From assembly GCA_964036045.1 (NCBI GenBank), contig OZ038389.1, positions 42,717,119 through 42,781,118 of the forward strand: a stretch of 64,000 nt of DNA, given 5' to 3'. Of this stretch, positions 1 to 10,445 are shown piece by piece (positions within the stretch are counted from its first letter, which is position 1; each line of letters opens with the position of its first letter). The notes beneath the pieces are model-generated. The model was not told where the DNA came from and did no database searches. It was given only the letters and a program-made list of their open reading frames with translations. The position numbers and the translations under genes were made by a program. This DNA comes from Eutreptiella sp. 'Long Island Sound 2002' (Eukaryota; Euglenozoa; Euglenophyceae; Eutreptiales; Eutreptiaceae).

Positions 1-41
1 AAAAAGTGATCTCAAAAAAGCCTGAAAATCTCACTCCAGCT

Positions 42-73
42 GGCTGAGTGCGCGAGGCCTCGAGCACTCAGCC
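42..73. repeat. 32-nt near-perfect palindrome
   Basis: Fifteen of sixteen base pairs match around the centre between 57 and 58; the only mismatch is G52/A63. The arms start GGCTGAGTGC and end GCACTCAGCC. It would form a strong hairpin in DNA or RNA. No flanking duplication or gene was seen, so its role is unknown. Confidence 0.75.
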
Positions 74-1060
74 TCCCATAATAAGTATTTTTTCATGTGG
101 ACATGTACCGGATGTGTGAACAGCGCCCATCTTTAATAGTTTTCCAGACGATCCAAAAATTGGTATTCTTCAAAGTAGCTAACAAAATTTTTTTTCGGGG
201 AAAATGACCGGTAAACCCTCTGATTTTGGACTAAAGAATGGTTATTTGACCCCCCTAAAAACAGCAAAAAATGGGCAAAACTGATGAAAAATGCATTTTT
301 TGGGAGGGTTTGAAAAACAGTATTTTCAAGATGGCAAAAAAAACTATTTTTTTCGGTGACAAAATCTAGGTGCTTAGGTGAAAAAAAGGGGGTGCAGTTT
401 GCGTGGGCTAAGATAGGACACCATCGCTTGGGGCTGCCAGCATCGGTCCGCACAGCCCCGCACCACCTCTCGTGGATGCAGGTGCGATGGACATGGCTGA
501 GTGACCTCTGGGCCACCACGCGACGGGTCCCGGCGGATACGGGAACGCCCGGAGGACATTGCGCAGCTACGCCGGAGCCCAGGCCCTCTACCCTCAGGAC
601 CGTAGGCTCGCCGCAGATCTGTTCAACACCACTTCTTCGCAGGCCGCGGGTCCTTGAACAGTCGCCTGTTAGAAATATTTAACACTGTCAGGAACGTTGT
701 ACTGAACATGTTTGTCTGAAAATTACTCAAATTAACTCAAATACTCCGTTGCCAGGGGCCAAACAGGCGCTGAATTGTTTTTGGCTGACGGCCCCTTGCC
801 CGTGCGTGCCGGTCACCGTGAATAAGCCCAATTGACAACAACTCTCCAAAGAGACGGATCATCGCAACTGCACCGAATTCCCAATCCATATTCCAAAACG
901 AAACACACGCCAAGAGACTGTGATACAAATGTGGCGAAACGTGCCCAAAGAGGAAAGACAACAATGCAAGAGTCAATTGATCCCCCTGTTTGGGCCCAAC
1001 AAGGTCCACTCTAGGTGGGTCCTTTGGTATTCCGTATGTACACTTGTTACACAACCTTAT
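74..1060. other. no gene recognised
   Basis: The stretch is A/T-rich with A and T runs from about 120 to 370 and more GC-rich after 420. Short open frames exist on both strands, but none has splice borders plus a convincing residue pattern. Nothing can be supported here. Confidence 0.5.
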
Positions 1061-1080
1061 GGGCCGCCTCATCCCTTCCT

Positions 1081-1430
1081 CTGCCCGGCGCGCTACCTTT
1101 TGTATTAAGTATCTTATCTCTAGCCCCAGGTTTATCCTCACCTTGGGAAGTCCCCAAGTAGACTGCACTAGACCACAAACCTTCCCTGCCAGGCACCTTG
1201 CATAAGCCGCAATATGAGAATTCAACAACACAAAATGTCACTCCCACCACTTCCAACCACCACCCTTGTCATTGTCATAAACTGGGTGCAAAGAATGGGC
1301 CAAATTCTTAGACACGGTGAGAAGGTACTCCAAATTGTTTGGTGAGGTGGGTGCAAAAACAGGCACGGGTGGGGAATGGTCAAAAAAAGATGCCAGGTGC
1401 GCGTCCGGCGCGCTAACGCTCCCCCCTTGT
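1081..1430 (+). mobile_element. GGCGCGC-ended element, copy A
   Basis: The left block (CCCGGCGCGCTACC, then a conserved run ending near 1205) and the right block (AAAAAGATGCC, then GGCGCGCTAACGCTCCCC) recur at about 26970-27325 and 53450-54145. The middles of the three copies differ apart from a shared GAATTCAACAAC block. Shared ends with different interiors suggest a short non-autonomous transposon family. Exact ends and target duplication are not clear. Confidence 0.5.
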
Positions 1431-1661
1431 CCCGTGCGGAGCCTCCAGAAGGCGGTGTGACGGTTACTTGACCCTTGGAATCCGTCACCAGCGGGTGCAG
1501 TGGCATGCGACTGCCACGTCACGATGGCTTCCCGGTTCTCGAATCTGTTCCGGCATTTTTTCGCCCAGAAATATCCCTGCGGTGCCGCTTGGACCGTCCC
1601 TCTTCTGCACAAAACCCTGAGACAGCCCTGCTGCTTAGGCCCGAGGAGGGGCCACGCGGAC

Positions 1662-2012
1662 CTGGAATGTGTGCGGCAGGGACTTGAAGACGGTGACGCT
1701 GGGCAGCAGCACCGGGATCCAACCGAAGTGGAGGTGCAGCTGCTTGGCGTTGTAGCGCATCAGCCGCGTCACCTTCCCGTAGTATCCGTTGAATCGGCGG
1801 ACAGTGAAGCCGGCCGCCTGGCGAAGGGCGTCGATGGGCTTGGGGGGCTCCTCGTGGTCGGGGATGTCCAGGCCATTGTGCGGCGGGGCCAGTGCCGGCA
1901 GCGCGTGCATCGGCGACTGGTAGGGCGTGAAGCAGTCCCCGACCACGATGGGGTGGCCAGGGGGGGCATGCACCAGGGAAGGGGCGGCATATTGCGGGCG
2001 CAGCATGCTGCA
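1662..2012 (-). CDS. internal coding exon, unknown protein
   Basis: On the minus strand a 351-nt open block lies between an acceptor-like GTCCACCCACAG and a donor-like ATTCCAG/GTCCGC, both in phase 0, giving 117 residues. It is GC-rich and well mixed in composition: a Pro/His-rich first half, then a charged stretch (FTVRRFNGYYGKVTRL) and a hydrophobic part (HLHFGWIPVLLPSV). The mirrored frame on the plus strand looks less natural. I do not recognise the family; the hydrophobic end could be a membrane or core segment. Neighbouring exons were not found: a minisatellite lies upstream (2059-2133) and a transposon-like repeat downstream (1081-1430). Exon limits are inferred from splice consensus only. 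Confidence 0.45.
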
Positions 2013-2058
2013 CTGTGGGTGGACGGGCCCAACAGGAAAGGGAGGTGATGCCTCGCGC

Positions 2059-2133
2059 GTGACCATGCCGTGACCATGCGTGACCATGCTGTGACCATGC
2101 GTGACCATGCCGTGACCATGCGTGACCATGCCG
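2059..2133. repeat. 21-bp minisatellite
   Basis: About seven copies of GTGACCATGC spaced alternately 10 and 11 bp make a 21-bp period. The period is a multiple of three, so it reads through as His/Trp-rich minus-strand peptides. I regard those as artefacts. Confidence 0.85.
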
Positions 2134-3560
2134 TCGCCACCGCACTACCGTGCCCTCCTGGGCTGACAGCGTGCCAGCAAATACCCCATCCCGATGCCTG
2201 ACTGCATGATCCTCTTCAGCCAGGTGTCTTGCCACATTTACCCCCTCCCGTTGTCCAATGAGCACCAAAATCGATGCTGTTCGAAGAAAGAGTGTCCGTT
2301 CGAGGCGGGGCTTCAGTGCGTGCATTTGCACGGCTGCAAAAGCAAAAGAATTTCTCATGTTGTGCCAGAGGTCATGCCCTTGCGCCTGGCAAGACCGCTT
2401 TGGATGCAGAAAAGCCACACGTGCACTTTTTATCATCTCCTTCAACACCACAATGCGACAAAAATGGGATATGCCCTGGACAGTGGGTCAGGACGTGGGA
2501 CAAAGTGTGGGATGCGGTGAATGGTCTCAGGCATCGGAGCGGACACTGAAAATCGGAGTCAGACGCAAGCTCAAGGGATCTGCAGGTGGTCTTCAACATG
2601 CACCCCTCGGCTGCGTGCCAACATTCCTTGCGATCTCTTGCGCCCCCCCTGCATCATGGGTGTGTCACCCCACCACTGCCCATGCACGCTGCGTGGACCC
2701 CCCCCCCCCGCCCCAGGCACGCGGATGCGACATGGCGCAACCGCCAGCAACCGCCATGGCACTGCGTGTGGGACCTCCAAGGAGGGTTCCCATGGCGGAC
2801 CCAAGCGAGCGCCGAGTGTGCGCGCCAACCCCCCGCGCGCCTTGTGCACACTAACCCCCGTGCGCTTCGTTTACACTGGCTGCCCTTGGGCAAGGGGGAG
2901 TCTGTGAACTGTTGAGACTGGCAAACAAATGTAAGCTCTCGTTCTGTGCAGTGGGATGACTGTCACTTACACTCGGTCGACCGGGGACAGGGTGCCAGCC
3001 AGTGTCGTTGCCCCGTCTGACTGTGGGCAATTCGTTGGCGCTTGTTGTGAAGTTGATGGTGCACATGTTTGTCATCCGCCGGCTCCCAGGCATTGCAAAG
3101 TGCACGTACAGAGTCCATCGCCTTCGGCCCGATCCATCCAGACCACCCAACCGTCCAGAGGCCGCCATGAAATGACCACAAACCATCCGGAAGACACATC
3201 AACACACCGGGACAATACGGCTGCACTCCACAGGCGCGCAAGGCACACCATTCTGAGGGGCTTCAATGGCGGACCGTTGCCCTGGGTCTTTGTGAGAATG
3301 TCCCATGCAGTGCACGCGCAGCGCGAGTAATCCCCCGGAGATTGCAAAGGGGGGGGAGTTTGCAAGGGGGGGGGGTACTATGACCCTCTGGGGTTCAAAC
3401 ATAGCCCCCAGGAGCCTCAAGGCGTGCATAGCCATTACACCACGAAGAAGACGAGACCTTCCATACCTTGTTCTTTCCCACTGCACTCACCAACCCAACA
3501 CATCATGTACAGAGTGTCACATACGCAATGGTTGCACCAGCTGCCTGGACGCTGGAGCTT
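2134..3560. other. no firm gene; Cys/His-rich frame at 2194-2520
   Basis: The plus frame 2194-2520 includes a Cys/His-rich piece (KKECPFEAGLQCVHLHGCK) resembling a small zinc-binding segment, but it has no clear exon borders and a competing frame is open on the other strand. The rest, including C runs near 2700 and G runs near 3350-3376, shows nothing I can name. Confidence 0.25.
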
Positions 3561-3568
3561 CTCGGCTC

Positions 3569-3639
3569 ACACACCACACCACACCACACCACACCACACC
3601 ACACCACACCACACCACACCACACCACACCACACCACAT
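3569..3639. repeat. (ACACC)n pentanucleotide repeat
   Basis: About fourteen uninterrupted copies of ACACC. Confidence 0.95.
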
Positions 3640-4284
3640 ACCACACACCAAGCACCCACGTGTCTTTTTTGGAGTTATCATGGAGGAATTGTTTTCCTTG
3701 CCCAGATCGGTGCATGATGCGTACCGGTCATTAAGTTGATTGTGTTTGGTGGATTGTCGAAGTGTAACCCCGAATTGGTCAAATGCCGCTGCTTGACCGG
3801 GCCGGATACACCGACACTATCCAGGAAAGGCGGCTGTGTGAGACCACCACTTGCCAGCCAAATACTTGGTGAGGCCAACACTCACCTGGCGTGTGAGCCG
3901 TCCTTGGCTCGCTCAACAGAAAAACATATTGCACTCGTGCCACCTCATATATGGTATATGTGTAGTGTTGGGGGGAGGGGGGGCATGTTGTCCAACAAAA
4001 AAATGCACAGCATGCGCCCAGCGTGTGCCAAGCGCGCACTTGGCATTCTCATATTCCCTCCCTTAGCGGGTACTACTAGTCCCTTTGGGTCCCAAAAAGA
4101 TCAGATGGTTTTTCCGGGGCTAACTTGATGGGGTCAACACCGAGGACTCAAGACAGTTCTTGGACAATGGACATCCGGATCATATGATACACTAGATTCC
4201 CAGCAAGAACGGGGCACTAAGGCGCTCACCCACAGTTCGTACTGTGCACGTCATGATGCTCTCTATTGCAGCAGGGCTGCCACA
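3640..4284. other. no gene recognised
   Basis: Mixed-composition sequence with only short frames. Nothing supported. Confidence 0.4.
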
Positions 4285-4647
4285 CTATAGGCTGCCTATT
4301 CTGTGATGAGGGAGATTCATTGTGTGGTGCATGAAACACATCGCGGTGATGATGATGCGTCGCTTGGACACAAATTCTTGGCCGCTCTGATCCACTCTGT
4401 TCTCCTTCCCTAGGAGCACCCATTCGGGAAATGGGCACATCGCAAATTGCATGTGTGTTCCGCCATCTACAGCCCACACATGATGCAGTAATGCTCTGCC
4501 CAATGCCACTGGAGTTGACGCGCTGGGATGGATGCCTTGAGCCATCTTGCGACCCATTTGGCTCCAGTGATTGAGGCGTGCCGTTGCTGTAGGAGATGGT
4601 TGCCCCCCTTCATACTTCATACTGTTGTACGTTGCCTCATACAGCAT
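4285..4647 (-). CDS. possible small gene or exon, unknown
   Basis: An ATG-initiated minus-strand frame of 120 codons ends in TAG. Its composition is protein-like (segments such as GRALLHHVWAVDGGTHMQ and KRRIIITAMCFMHH) rather than repeat-derived. I recognise no family. Splice signals were not located and nearby DNA is repetitive, so it may be an exon, part of a transposon gene, or chance. Confidence 0.35.
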   Translation of the reverse strand: MLYEATYNSMKYEGGQPSPTATARLNHWSQMGRKMAQGIHPSASTPVALGRALLHHVWAVDGGTHMQFAMCPFPEWVLLGKENRVDQSGQEFVSKRRIIITAMCFMHHTMNLPHHRIGSL

Positions 4648-4730
4648 TGTCTGCCGGTACTGCTGGAATTAGGGCTACACAATGTACTATGAAACTTGCT
4701 AAGTACTACGGCTGTCCGGGTAGTCCTGCG

Positions 4731-4790
4731 GGCGCCAGTCCAAGTACTACACCAACCATGTTTCGGTGTAGTACCCTTGTGGTTGGCGCC
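4731..4790. repeat. nested inverted repeat
   Basis: An inner perfect 10-bp stem (GTACTACACC / GGTGTAGTAC) with an 11-nt loop lies inside an outer GGCGCCA / TGGCGCC stem. Function unknown. Confidence 0.7.
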
Positions 4791-4907
4791 GTGTGTGGTG
4801 GGCCCTTCGTACAGCACCCCTTGGGTCCCGCAGACGGTCTTTTGGTGTTGTTTGGCACATACAGGGGTGTACCGGACCTATTGGCAGAGGACTGTGTCAG
4901 TTTTGCA

Positions 4908-5048
4908 GCCGGTGCCACAATGGTCCACCCTTAATTTTTTGGTGCAGAAGCAAATTTTCAACATGAATTGGGCAAGAAGATGTGCGACTTCTAGACAAAC
5001 ACCATCCAACATGCTAGAGAAATTGTGTCATTTTGCATGTCGCGTCAG
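4908..5048 (+). repeat. 271-bp direct repeat, partial copy 1
   Basis: This corresponds to the second half of the unit at 5461-5731, sharing GCCACAATGGTCCACCC and GAGAAATTGTGT. It is interrupted by the element 5049-5457. Confidence 0.8.
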
Positions 5049-5457
5049 GGGAGGCCGGGTTTTCGTTTCCGGGGGGGGGGGGGGTCGATAGAGCCCTCCG
5101 GCCGGACCCCCCCTCCCCCAAAAAGGGCTCAATTGACAAGACCCCCAAAATCCTACCGAGTCTGACCCCCAAGCCTTGGAGGTGACCCAGACCCAAAAAT
5201 CGGGAAAAAAAGAAAATGGAATTTTTGGAATCAGCGCGTCGAGGGGGTTCAGAAAAGTCATCATTTGCCATATATTTGGTGAAAAAAAATCGACCAATTT
5301 TAGTGCTCAAAAAAATTTTCGGTGCCTTTGGCGCCAGACTTCATAATGACTGATTAATGGTGCCTGTCAATTGAGCCCTTTTCCCGAACCCCCCCCCCCC
5401 CCAGTTTTGGGGGGCTCTATTGACCCCCACCCCCCGGAAGTGAAAACCCGACATGCC
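5049..5457. mobile_element. 409-bp foldback element, CAG duplication
   Basis: The ends are inverted repeats of about 40 bp containing CGGGTTTTC, TTCCGGGGG, a G run and AATAGAGCCC. A second inner inverted pair (AAAAGGGCTCAATTGACA) lies near 5121-5138 and 5366-5383. CAG flanks both sides (5046-5048 and 5458-5460). The uninterrupted repeat junction at 5729-5731 has a single CAG and serves as an empty site. No transposase is present, so it is non-autonomous. A 3-bp duplication fits several cut-and-paste superfamilies; I do not assign one. Confidence 0.8.
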
Positions 5458-5460
5458 CAG

Positions 5461-5731
5461 TGGGTAGCTGATGGCAAAGGGGGATGCCCACACACATGAG
5501 CCTTGCCTCAATGTCAGCCATGGCGATCAGCCACTGGCATGGGGTTTCTACAACTTGGTGTGTCATGGTGCATGACGTTGCAAACGGTGCCACAAGGGTC
5601 CTCCCTTGATTTTTTGTGCAGAAGCGACCTTTGCTATCAACATGAATTGGTTGAGAACATGTGTGACTTCTATACAAACACGACCCAACATGTCAGAGAA
5701 ATTGTGTTATCTTGCAAGTATGTCACATCAG
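5461..5731 (+). repeat. 271-bp direct repeat, copy 2
   Basis: A complete unit beginning TGGGTAGCTGATGGC; the next unit follows head to tail. Small open frames inside are not conserved between copies. Confidence 0.85.
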
Positions 5732-5985
5732 TGGGTAGCTGATGGCAAAGGGGGATGCCCACGCATGAGCCTTGCCTCAATGTCAGTCATGGTGATCAGC
5801 CACCAGCATGGGGGTTTGTACGCCTTGGTGTGTCATGGTGCATGACGTTGCAACCATTGCCACAATGGTCCACCCATTGATTTTTTGTGCAGAAGCAATT
5901 TGTAACATCACAATCAATTGGTCGAGAACAACATGTTGGAGAAATTGTGTCATTTTTGCATTGGGAAGCCCAGACAGGGGGGAAT
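5732..5985 (+). repeat. 271-bp direct repeat, copy 3
   Basis: Near-identical to copy 2 at the start, diverging and ending near a G run at about 5999-6010. Confidence 0.85.
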
Positions 5986-6844
5986 TGCAATGGCCAGGGG
6001 GGGGGGGGGGAAGGATGCAGGGCACATAAATCAACTCCCCCAACCCCCACAAGAGGCTCTCGACTTGGCACAGTGAGGTCCGGTTATGTGCCATGCATAC
6101 TGCAGAAGGAATGGCACAAGGACCTGCAATGATTACTTGCAATGATTACTGCGGCAAACACCAATTCGCATTCCTCACAGCACTGACCCCAACACGGGGT
6201 TGTGCTTGAAGATGGGGCCGCAGGGAGGTGGGGGTGGTTGGTTGAGAAAGTACCCGGGAGTCGGATGTGCATCACAAACACCCTCTGTCTGCTACTCACC
6301 CAAGCCTAAAAACACTCATAGTAGCCAACATGTACCAGCGTCTGCAGAAAACAAACAGGGGAACCAGTCTTACTGGCAGCGGTTCTAGCCATACCATCTG
6401 CAAGATGCAGGTGTGTCCACGATTGGCTCCACAATGATGACTCACACTCTACCAACATCATCAAAAGCGGTGCGAAACCACATCCCCTGCACCTCTGTTA
6501 GCAACGCAGTCTGATACTTGCAACCGTTTTACAACGTGATTGATGGGTAAATGCGCCATTGGGTGGCATGCAGTGGTTGATGCAATGCGCATGATTTATG
6601 CCACAGGAGGCAACAATAGTTTGTATTCACAGCAGCAGAGCAGTAATGTTCAAACATTGTGCATCTTTCGGTCACAGGTTCATGTTCGCCCAGACCAAGG
6701 CAGCACCGCTCTGACATCTGCGGCATGGATACCATGGTGCTCAACCTGGGGTGCCAAGGGTGCCAGGGAGCACACACACACATAGAAGGATAGGGACACA
6801 ATCTTGATTCTGCAACTTCCGTCGACTCTTGTCATCGCAAAATT
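5986..6844. other. no gene recognised
   Basis: A G run at about 6000 is followed by mixed sequence up to the 3' end of the leucine-rich-repeat gene. It may include that gene's 3' untranslated region. Confidence 0.4.
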
Positions 6845-8725
6845 CTAAAATCCGTGCATTCGTAACACCATCCAGGCTTCCACATTAACAGTCAGAGTAT
6901 GCAGCGATGGAGCCCCCTGCAGTGCTGCAAGTGCTTGGGCCCCACTGGATCCCAATGAATTGTGCTCAAGATTGAGTGTCAGAGTTTGCAGCAAGGGGGC
7001 CTCCTTGAGTGCTGCAAGTGCTTGTGCCCCACTGGCTCCCACTGAATTGCACGAAAGATCAAGGGCCAGAGTATGCAGCGATGGGGCCTCCTTCAGTGCT
7101 GCAAGTGCCTGGGCCCCACTGGCTCCCACCGAATTGGACCGAAGTTTGAGGGTCAGAGTGTGCAGCGATGGGGCCTCGTTCAGTGCTGCAAGTGCTTGGG
7201 CCCCACTGGCTCCCGATGAACTTTGCTCAAGATTGAGGGTCAGAGTGTGCAGCGATGGGGCCTCCTTCAGTGCTGCAAGTGCCTGGGCCCCACTGGCTCC
7301 CAATGAACTGTTCTCAAGATTGAGGGTTAGAGTGTGCAGCAATGGGGCCTCCTTCAGTGCTGCAAGTGCCTGGGCCCCACTGGCTCCCAATGAACTGTTC
7401 TCAAGATTGAGGGTTAGAGTGTGCAGCAACGGGGCCTCCTTCAGTGCTGCAAGTGCCTGGGCCTCACTGGCTCCCACTGAATTGCACGAAAGATCAAGGG
7501 CCAGAGTATGCAGCAACGGGGCCTCCTTCAGTGCTGCAAGTGCCTGGGCCCCACTGGCTCCCACCGAATTGGACTGAAGATTGAGGGTCAGAGTGTGCAG
7601 CGATGGGGCCTCCTTCAGTGCTGCAAGTGCCTGGGCCTCACTGGCTCCCAATGAACTGTGCTCAAGATTGAGGGTTAGAGTGTGCAGCGATGGGGCCTCC
7701 TTGAGTGCTGCAAGTGCTTGGGCCCCACTGGCTCCCACTGAATTGCACGAAAGATCGAGGGCCAGAGTATGCAGCAACGGGGCCTCCTTCAGTGCTGCAA
7801 GTGCTTGGGCCCCACTGGCTCCCACCGAATTGGACTGAAGATTGAGGGTCAGAGTGTGCAGCGATGGGGCCTCGTTCAGTGCTGCAAGTGCCTGGGCCTC
7901 ACTGGCTCCCAATGAACTTTGCTCAAGATTGAGGGTTAGAGTGTGCAGCAATGGGGCCCCCTTCAGTGCTGCAAGTGCCTGGGCCCCACTTGCTCCTACT
8001 GAATTACCCCAAAGATCAAGGGTCAGGGTATGCAGCAACGGGGCCTCCTTCAGTGCTGCAAGTGCCTGGGCCCCACTGGCTCCCACCGAATTGGACTGAA
8101 GATTGAGGGTCAGAGTGTGCAGCGATGGGGCCTCCTTCAGTGCTGCAAGTGCCTGGGCCCCACTGGCTCCCAATGAACTGTGCTCAAGATTGAGGGTTAG
8201 AGTGTGCAGCGATGGGGCCTCCTTCAGTGCTGCAAGTGCCTGGGCCCCACTGGCTCCCACTGAATTGTGCGAAAGATCAAGGGCCAGAGTATGCAGCAAC
8301 GGGGCCTCCTTCAGTGCTGCAAGTGCCTGGGCCCCACTTGCTCCCACCGAATTGAACTGAAGATTGAGGGTCAGAGTGTGCAGCGATGGGGCCTCGTTCA
8401 GTGCTGCAAGTGCCTGGGCCTCACTTGCTCCCACTGAATTGTTCCAAAGGTCAAGGGTCAGGGTATGCAGCAAGGGGGCCTCCTTGAGTGCTGCAAGTGC
8501 TTGGGCCCCACTGTCTCCAACAGAGCAGTCTCGAAGATGTAGTGCTCGTACATTCCCCATAAATCCCTCCATACACGCCACAATCTGCTCTTCTCCACGA
8601 CTGATCTTCACATACCGATGACTCCCAAGTACTTCTCTCAGCCTCTTGCACACTTGACTCAGTGACTCTGACTGCAGGAACTCTGCAATGGCATCCCATA
8701 CTTCCTCAGGCAATGTAGGTATCAT
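6845..8725 (-). CDS. F-box-like leucine-rich-repeat protein
   Basis: Predicted protein of 626 residues. Residues 1-45 (starting MIPTLPEEVWDAIAEFL) look like an F-box, the module that docks proteins to SCF ubiquitin ligases. After a linker, 19 leucine-rich repeats of 29 residues (pattern GASGAQALAALKEAP, then LHTLTLNL) fill residues 68 to the end, the last one truncated into a short tail. The repeat resembles the ribonuclease-inhibitor/NOD-type class with an extra helix. I chose the ATG at 8723-8725 because the DNA just upstream reads TTTCTCTGCAG, an acceptor-like site, and the longer open frame begins only with TTG. A substrate-recruiting role is an inference. Repeats are almost identical at DNA level, implying recent expansion or conversion; an upstream 5' exon is likely. 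Confidence 0.75.
   Translation of the reverse strand: MIPTLPEEVWDAIAEFLQSESLSQVCKRLREVLGSHRYVKISRGEEQIVACMEGFMGNVRALHLRDCSVGDSGAQALAALKEAPLLHTLTLDLWNNSVGASEAQALAALNEAPSLHTLTLNLQFNSVGASGAQALAALKEAPLLHTLALDLSHNSVGASGAQALAALKEAPSLHTLTLNLEHSSLGASGAQALAALKEAPSLHTLTLNLQSNSVGASGAQALAALKEAPLLHTLTLDLWGNSVGASGAQALAALKGAPLLHTLTLNLEQSSLGASEAQALAALNEAPSLHTLTLNLQSNSVGASGAQALAALKEAPLLHTLALDLSCNSVGASGAQALAALKEAPSLHTLTLNLEHSSLGASEAQALAALKEAPSLHTLTLNLQSNSVGASGAQALAALKEAPLLHTLALDLSCNSVGASEAQALAALKEAPLLHTLTLNLENSSLGASGAQALAALKEAPLLHTLTLNLENSSLGASGAQALAALKEAPSLHTLTLNLEQSSSGASGAQALAALNEAPSLHTLTLKLRSNSVGASGAQALAALKEAPSLHTLALDLSCNSVGASGAQALAALKEAPLLQTLTLNLEHNSLGSSGAQALAALQGAPSLHTLTVNVEAWMVLRMHGF
6915..8515 (-). repeat. 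87-bp coding repeats with 261-bp higher order
   Basis: Nineteen 87-bp units encode the leucine-rich repeats. Three unit types (ending LDLSxNS, NLExSS and NLQSNS) alternate so that the pattern repeats every 261 bp; equivalent points fall at 7581, 7842, 8103 and 8364. Near 7280-7460 one unit type is triplicated, breaking the pattern. Confidence 0.9.
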
Positions 8726-8733
8726 TTTGAACC

Positions 8734-9500
8734 TGCAGAGAAACAGAATGAACAGAAGGTTTGGAATGGAAACTAGCAACACCGCACCTAAGCACAGCTT
8801 GAGCAAAGCTGCTATGACTAGCCCTGTAAAAATGATGGCCTAAAAGCCTTCAATTCGGGTCCACTGTCAGCAGTGACTGGCTTTTTCTATGACTGATTCG
8901 CACATGCATGTCCCGGTATGCATGTGCAACAATTTTTGACAGGTCTCACAGCTGGCACATAGAAAATTCCATGCAGATCATTGCTGTATGTAACACTTGC
9001 TAGTTTGTACCGGCCATTACCTCTGATTAGCCATGTGTTGTCAACCACAACAGCTAGCTTGTATTCTACTATGGGGGCTCCTTGCACTGCGCGCACACTG
9101 CGCGTTACTTTTAGACTAGTTCCCCCCCAAAGAGCCCCCAGGCACACCCCTTCCAAACACCCTTAAAATTAGGTGATCCTAACTACCCTAGCTCAAGACA
9201 GTTGCAAGCTACCTTCACTTCACATGAGACATCACACACAATGGGAAAAGCCATGAACGGCGATGGTCGCCACCCCGGGTATTGGTTAGGAATATAGGAC
9301 ACCAAATGGTGAGACACAGAGGTTTCCATGGCCATGGCTTGGCCAAGCAACTAAATGGCAGTTAATCAGATTTGAATCAGAATCAGACCACAATGTTTAT
9401 GTCAAATTTCAGAGTATCCACATTCTGGGAGGGGAGACCACTAGCCTTAACTTGGGTGGAAAATATCCACTTAAGTTCCCCAGGTATCCATCTTGCATTG
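8734..9500. other. upstream region of the LRR gene, no other gene
   Basis: The part next to 8734 is probably the gene's first intron or 5' untranslated DNA. Near 9085-9105 there is one cluster of the dispersed CACTGCG motif. No other gene was seen. Confidence 0.4.
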
Positions 9501-9504
9501 CCGG

Positions 9505-9790
9505 TTCATCAATATGGCTACATCACCCTTGCCTTCTCCGGGTTCCCATGGTGGGGAGAAATCAACCTAGAAAAGAGCAGATGTGGTGGAAATGAGCAAA
9601 AAAGTGTGAGAAAGGGTGGAAATGGGTGAAACTGGGTAAAAATCCAAAAATGACATATTCCCAACATGGAAGAAGCATCAAAACCTACTCTCAAACACCA
9701 ATGATGCCCCTCGTATCACAAAGTATGGGTCTCCAATACGGCTAGACGCCCAAATAGTGCAATGCACTGCAGTGCAGTGGGCATGCACAG
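9505..9790 (+). repeat. dispersed repeat R2, copy A
   Basis: Shares a long stretch with 53790-54065, including CCATGGTGGGGAGAAATCAA, GGTGAAACTGGGT, ATCACAAAGTATGGG and GGCTAGACG. A degenerate piece lies near 62700. Probably an old transposon. Confidence 0.8.
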
Positions 9791-9830
9791 CGCGCACACT
9801 GCGCACGCACTGCGCTAAGTGTGCCCCCTA
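9780..9830. repeat. CACTGCG-type 10-bp motif cluster
   Basis: Several GCACTGCG or GCACACTGCG words follow one another at about 10-bp spacing. Similar clusters are at 9085-9105, 28065-28125, 28330-28355, 61908-61950 and 62605-62640. Confidence 0.6.
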
Positions 9831-10440
9831 TGTGTTACCTTCTGGGCAGTCCCACCATGGCTGGCACTTGATCAGCTGGCCTATTGGGGGCTTGCCCTAG
9901 AGGTAAGGTGGGGAGAGGAAGAGCATGGTGTAGGGGTACATGCTATGATGGTCTGTGTCGTACTTGAGCTGACGTGAGTGTTCAATGCATCAGAGCGCCA
10001 ATCTCTTATCCATTGCGTAGAACTTCAAAGTAAGAAAGTAAAGAAACATTTCATCTAATAAGAGACTCTGCAGATGAAAGCAAGGACTCCACTACCACAT
10101 CATGCTTGTCTGCATCTGGCAGTTGGTAATAAAAGTGGGGAAGGTAACTGTTTCACAACCCGGATTCATTCTAGCTCGGTTGTAGTGCAAATCTTTGCCA
10201 TCATGGTTGTACCGGATGCAAACAAATTCAATGCTTTGGGTGATACCCAACAACAACACCTTCAGTTTCCTCACACGTTGAGCAAGCAAAACAAAGACCA
10301 TCTAAGCTCTATTCAACGCATTGTTCACTACAAGCCAGATACAAAAATTTTAAAATACGAATTTTTGCAGACATGAAAAGCAATTAATAATTAGTTCAAC
10401 TTTGCGTTAATTTCGCGAATGTCAACTTTGCATAAGTGGA
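9831..10440. other. no firm gene
   Basis: A plus frame 10074-10376 and an overlapping minus frame both look partly protein-like. I cannot decide between them and see no splice borders. Confidence 0.3.
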
Positions 10441-10445
10441 GGGCT

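Noticed and set aside
1519-2451. 310-codon minus-strand frame
   Set aside because: It runs through the minisatellite in a frame different from the better-supported exon 1662-2012.
6960-8621. Plus-strand open frames across the LRR gene (Ala/Ser/Val/Arg-rich repeats)
   Set aside because: They are shadows created because the 87-bp repeat is divisible by three; the minus frame has the LRR pattern and an F-box-like start.
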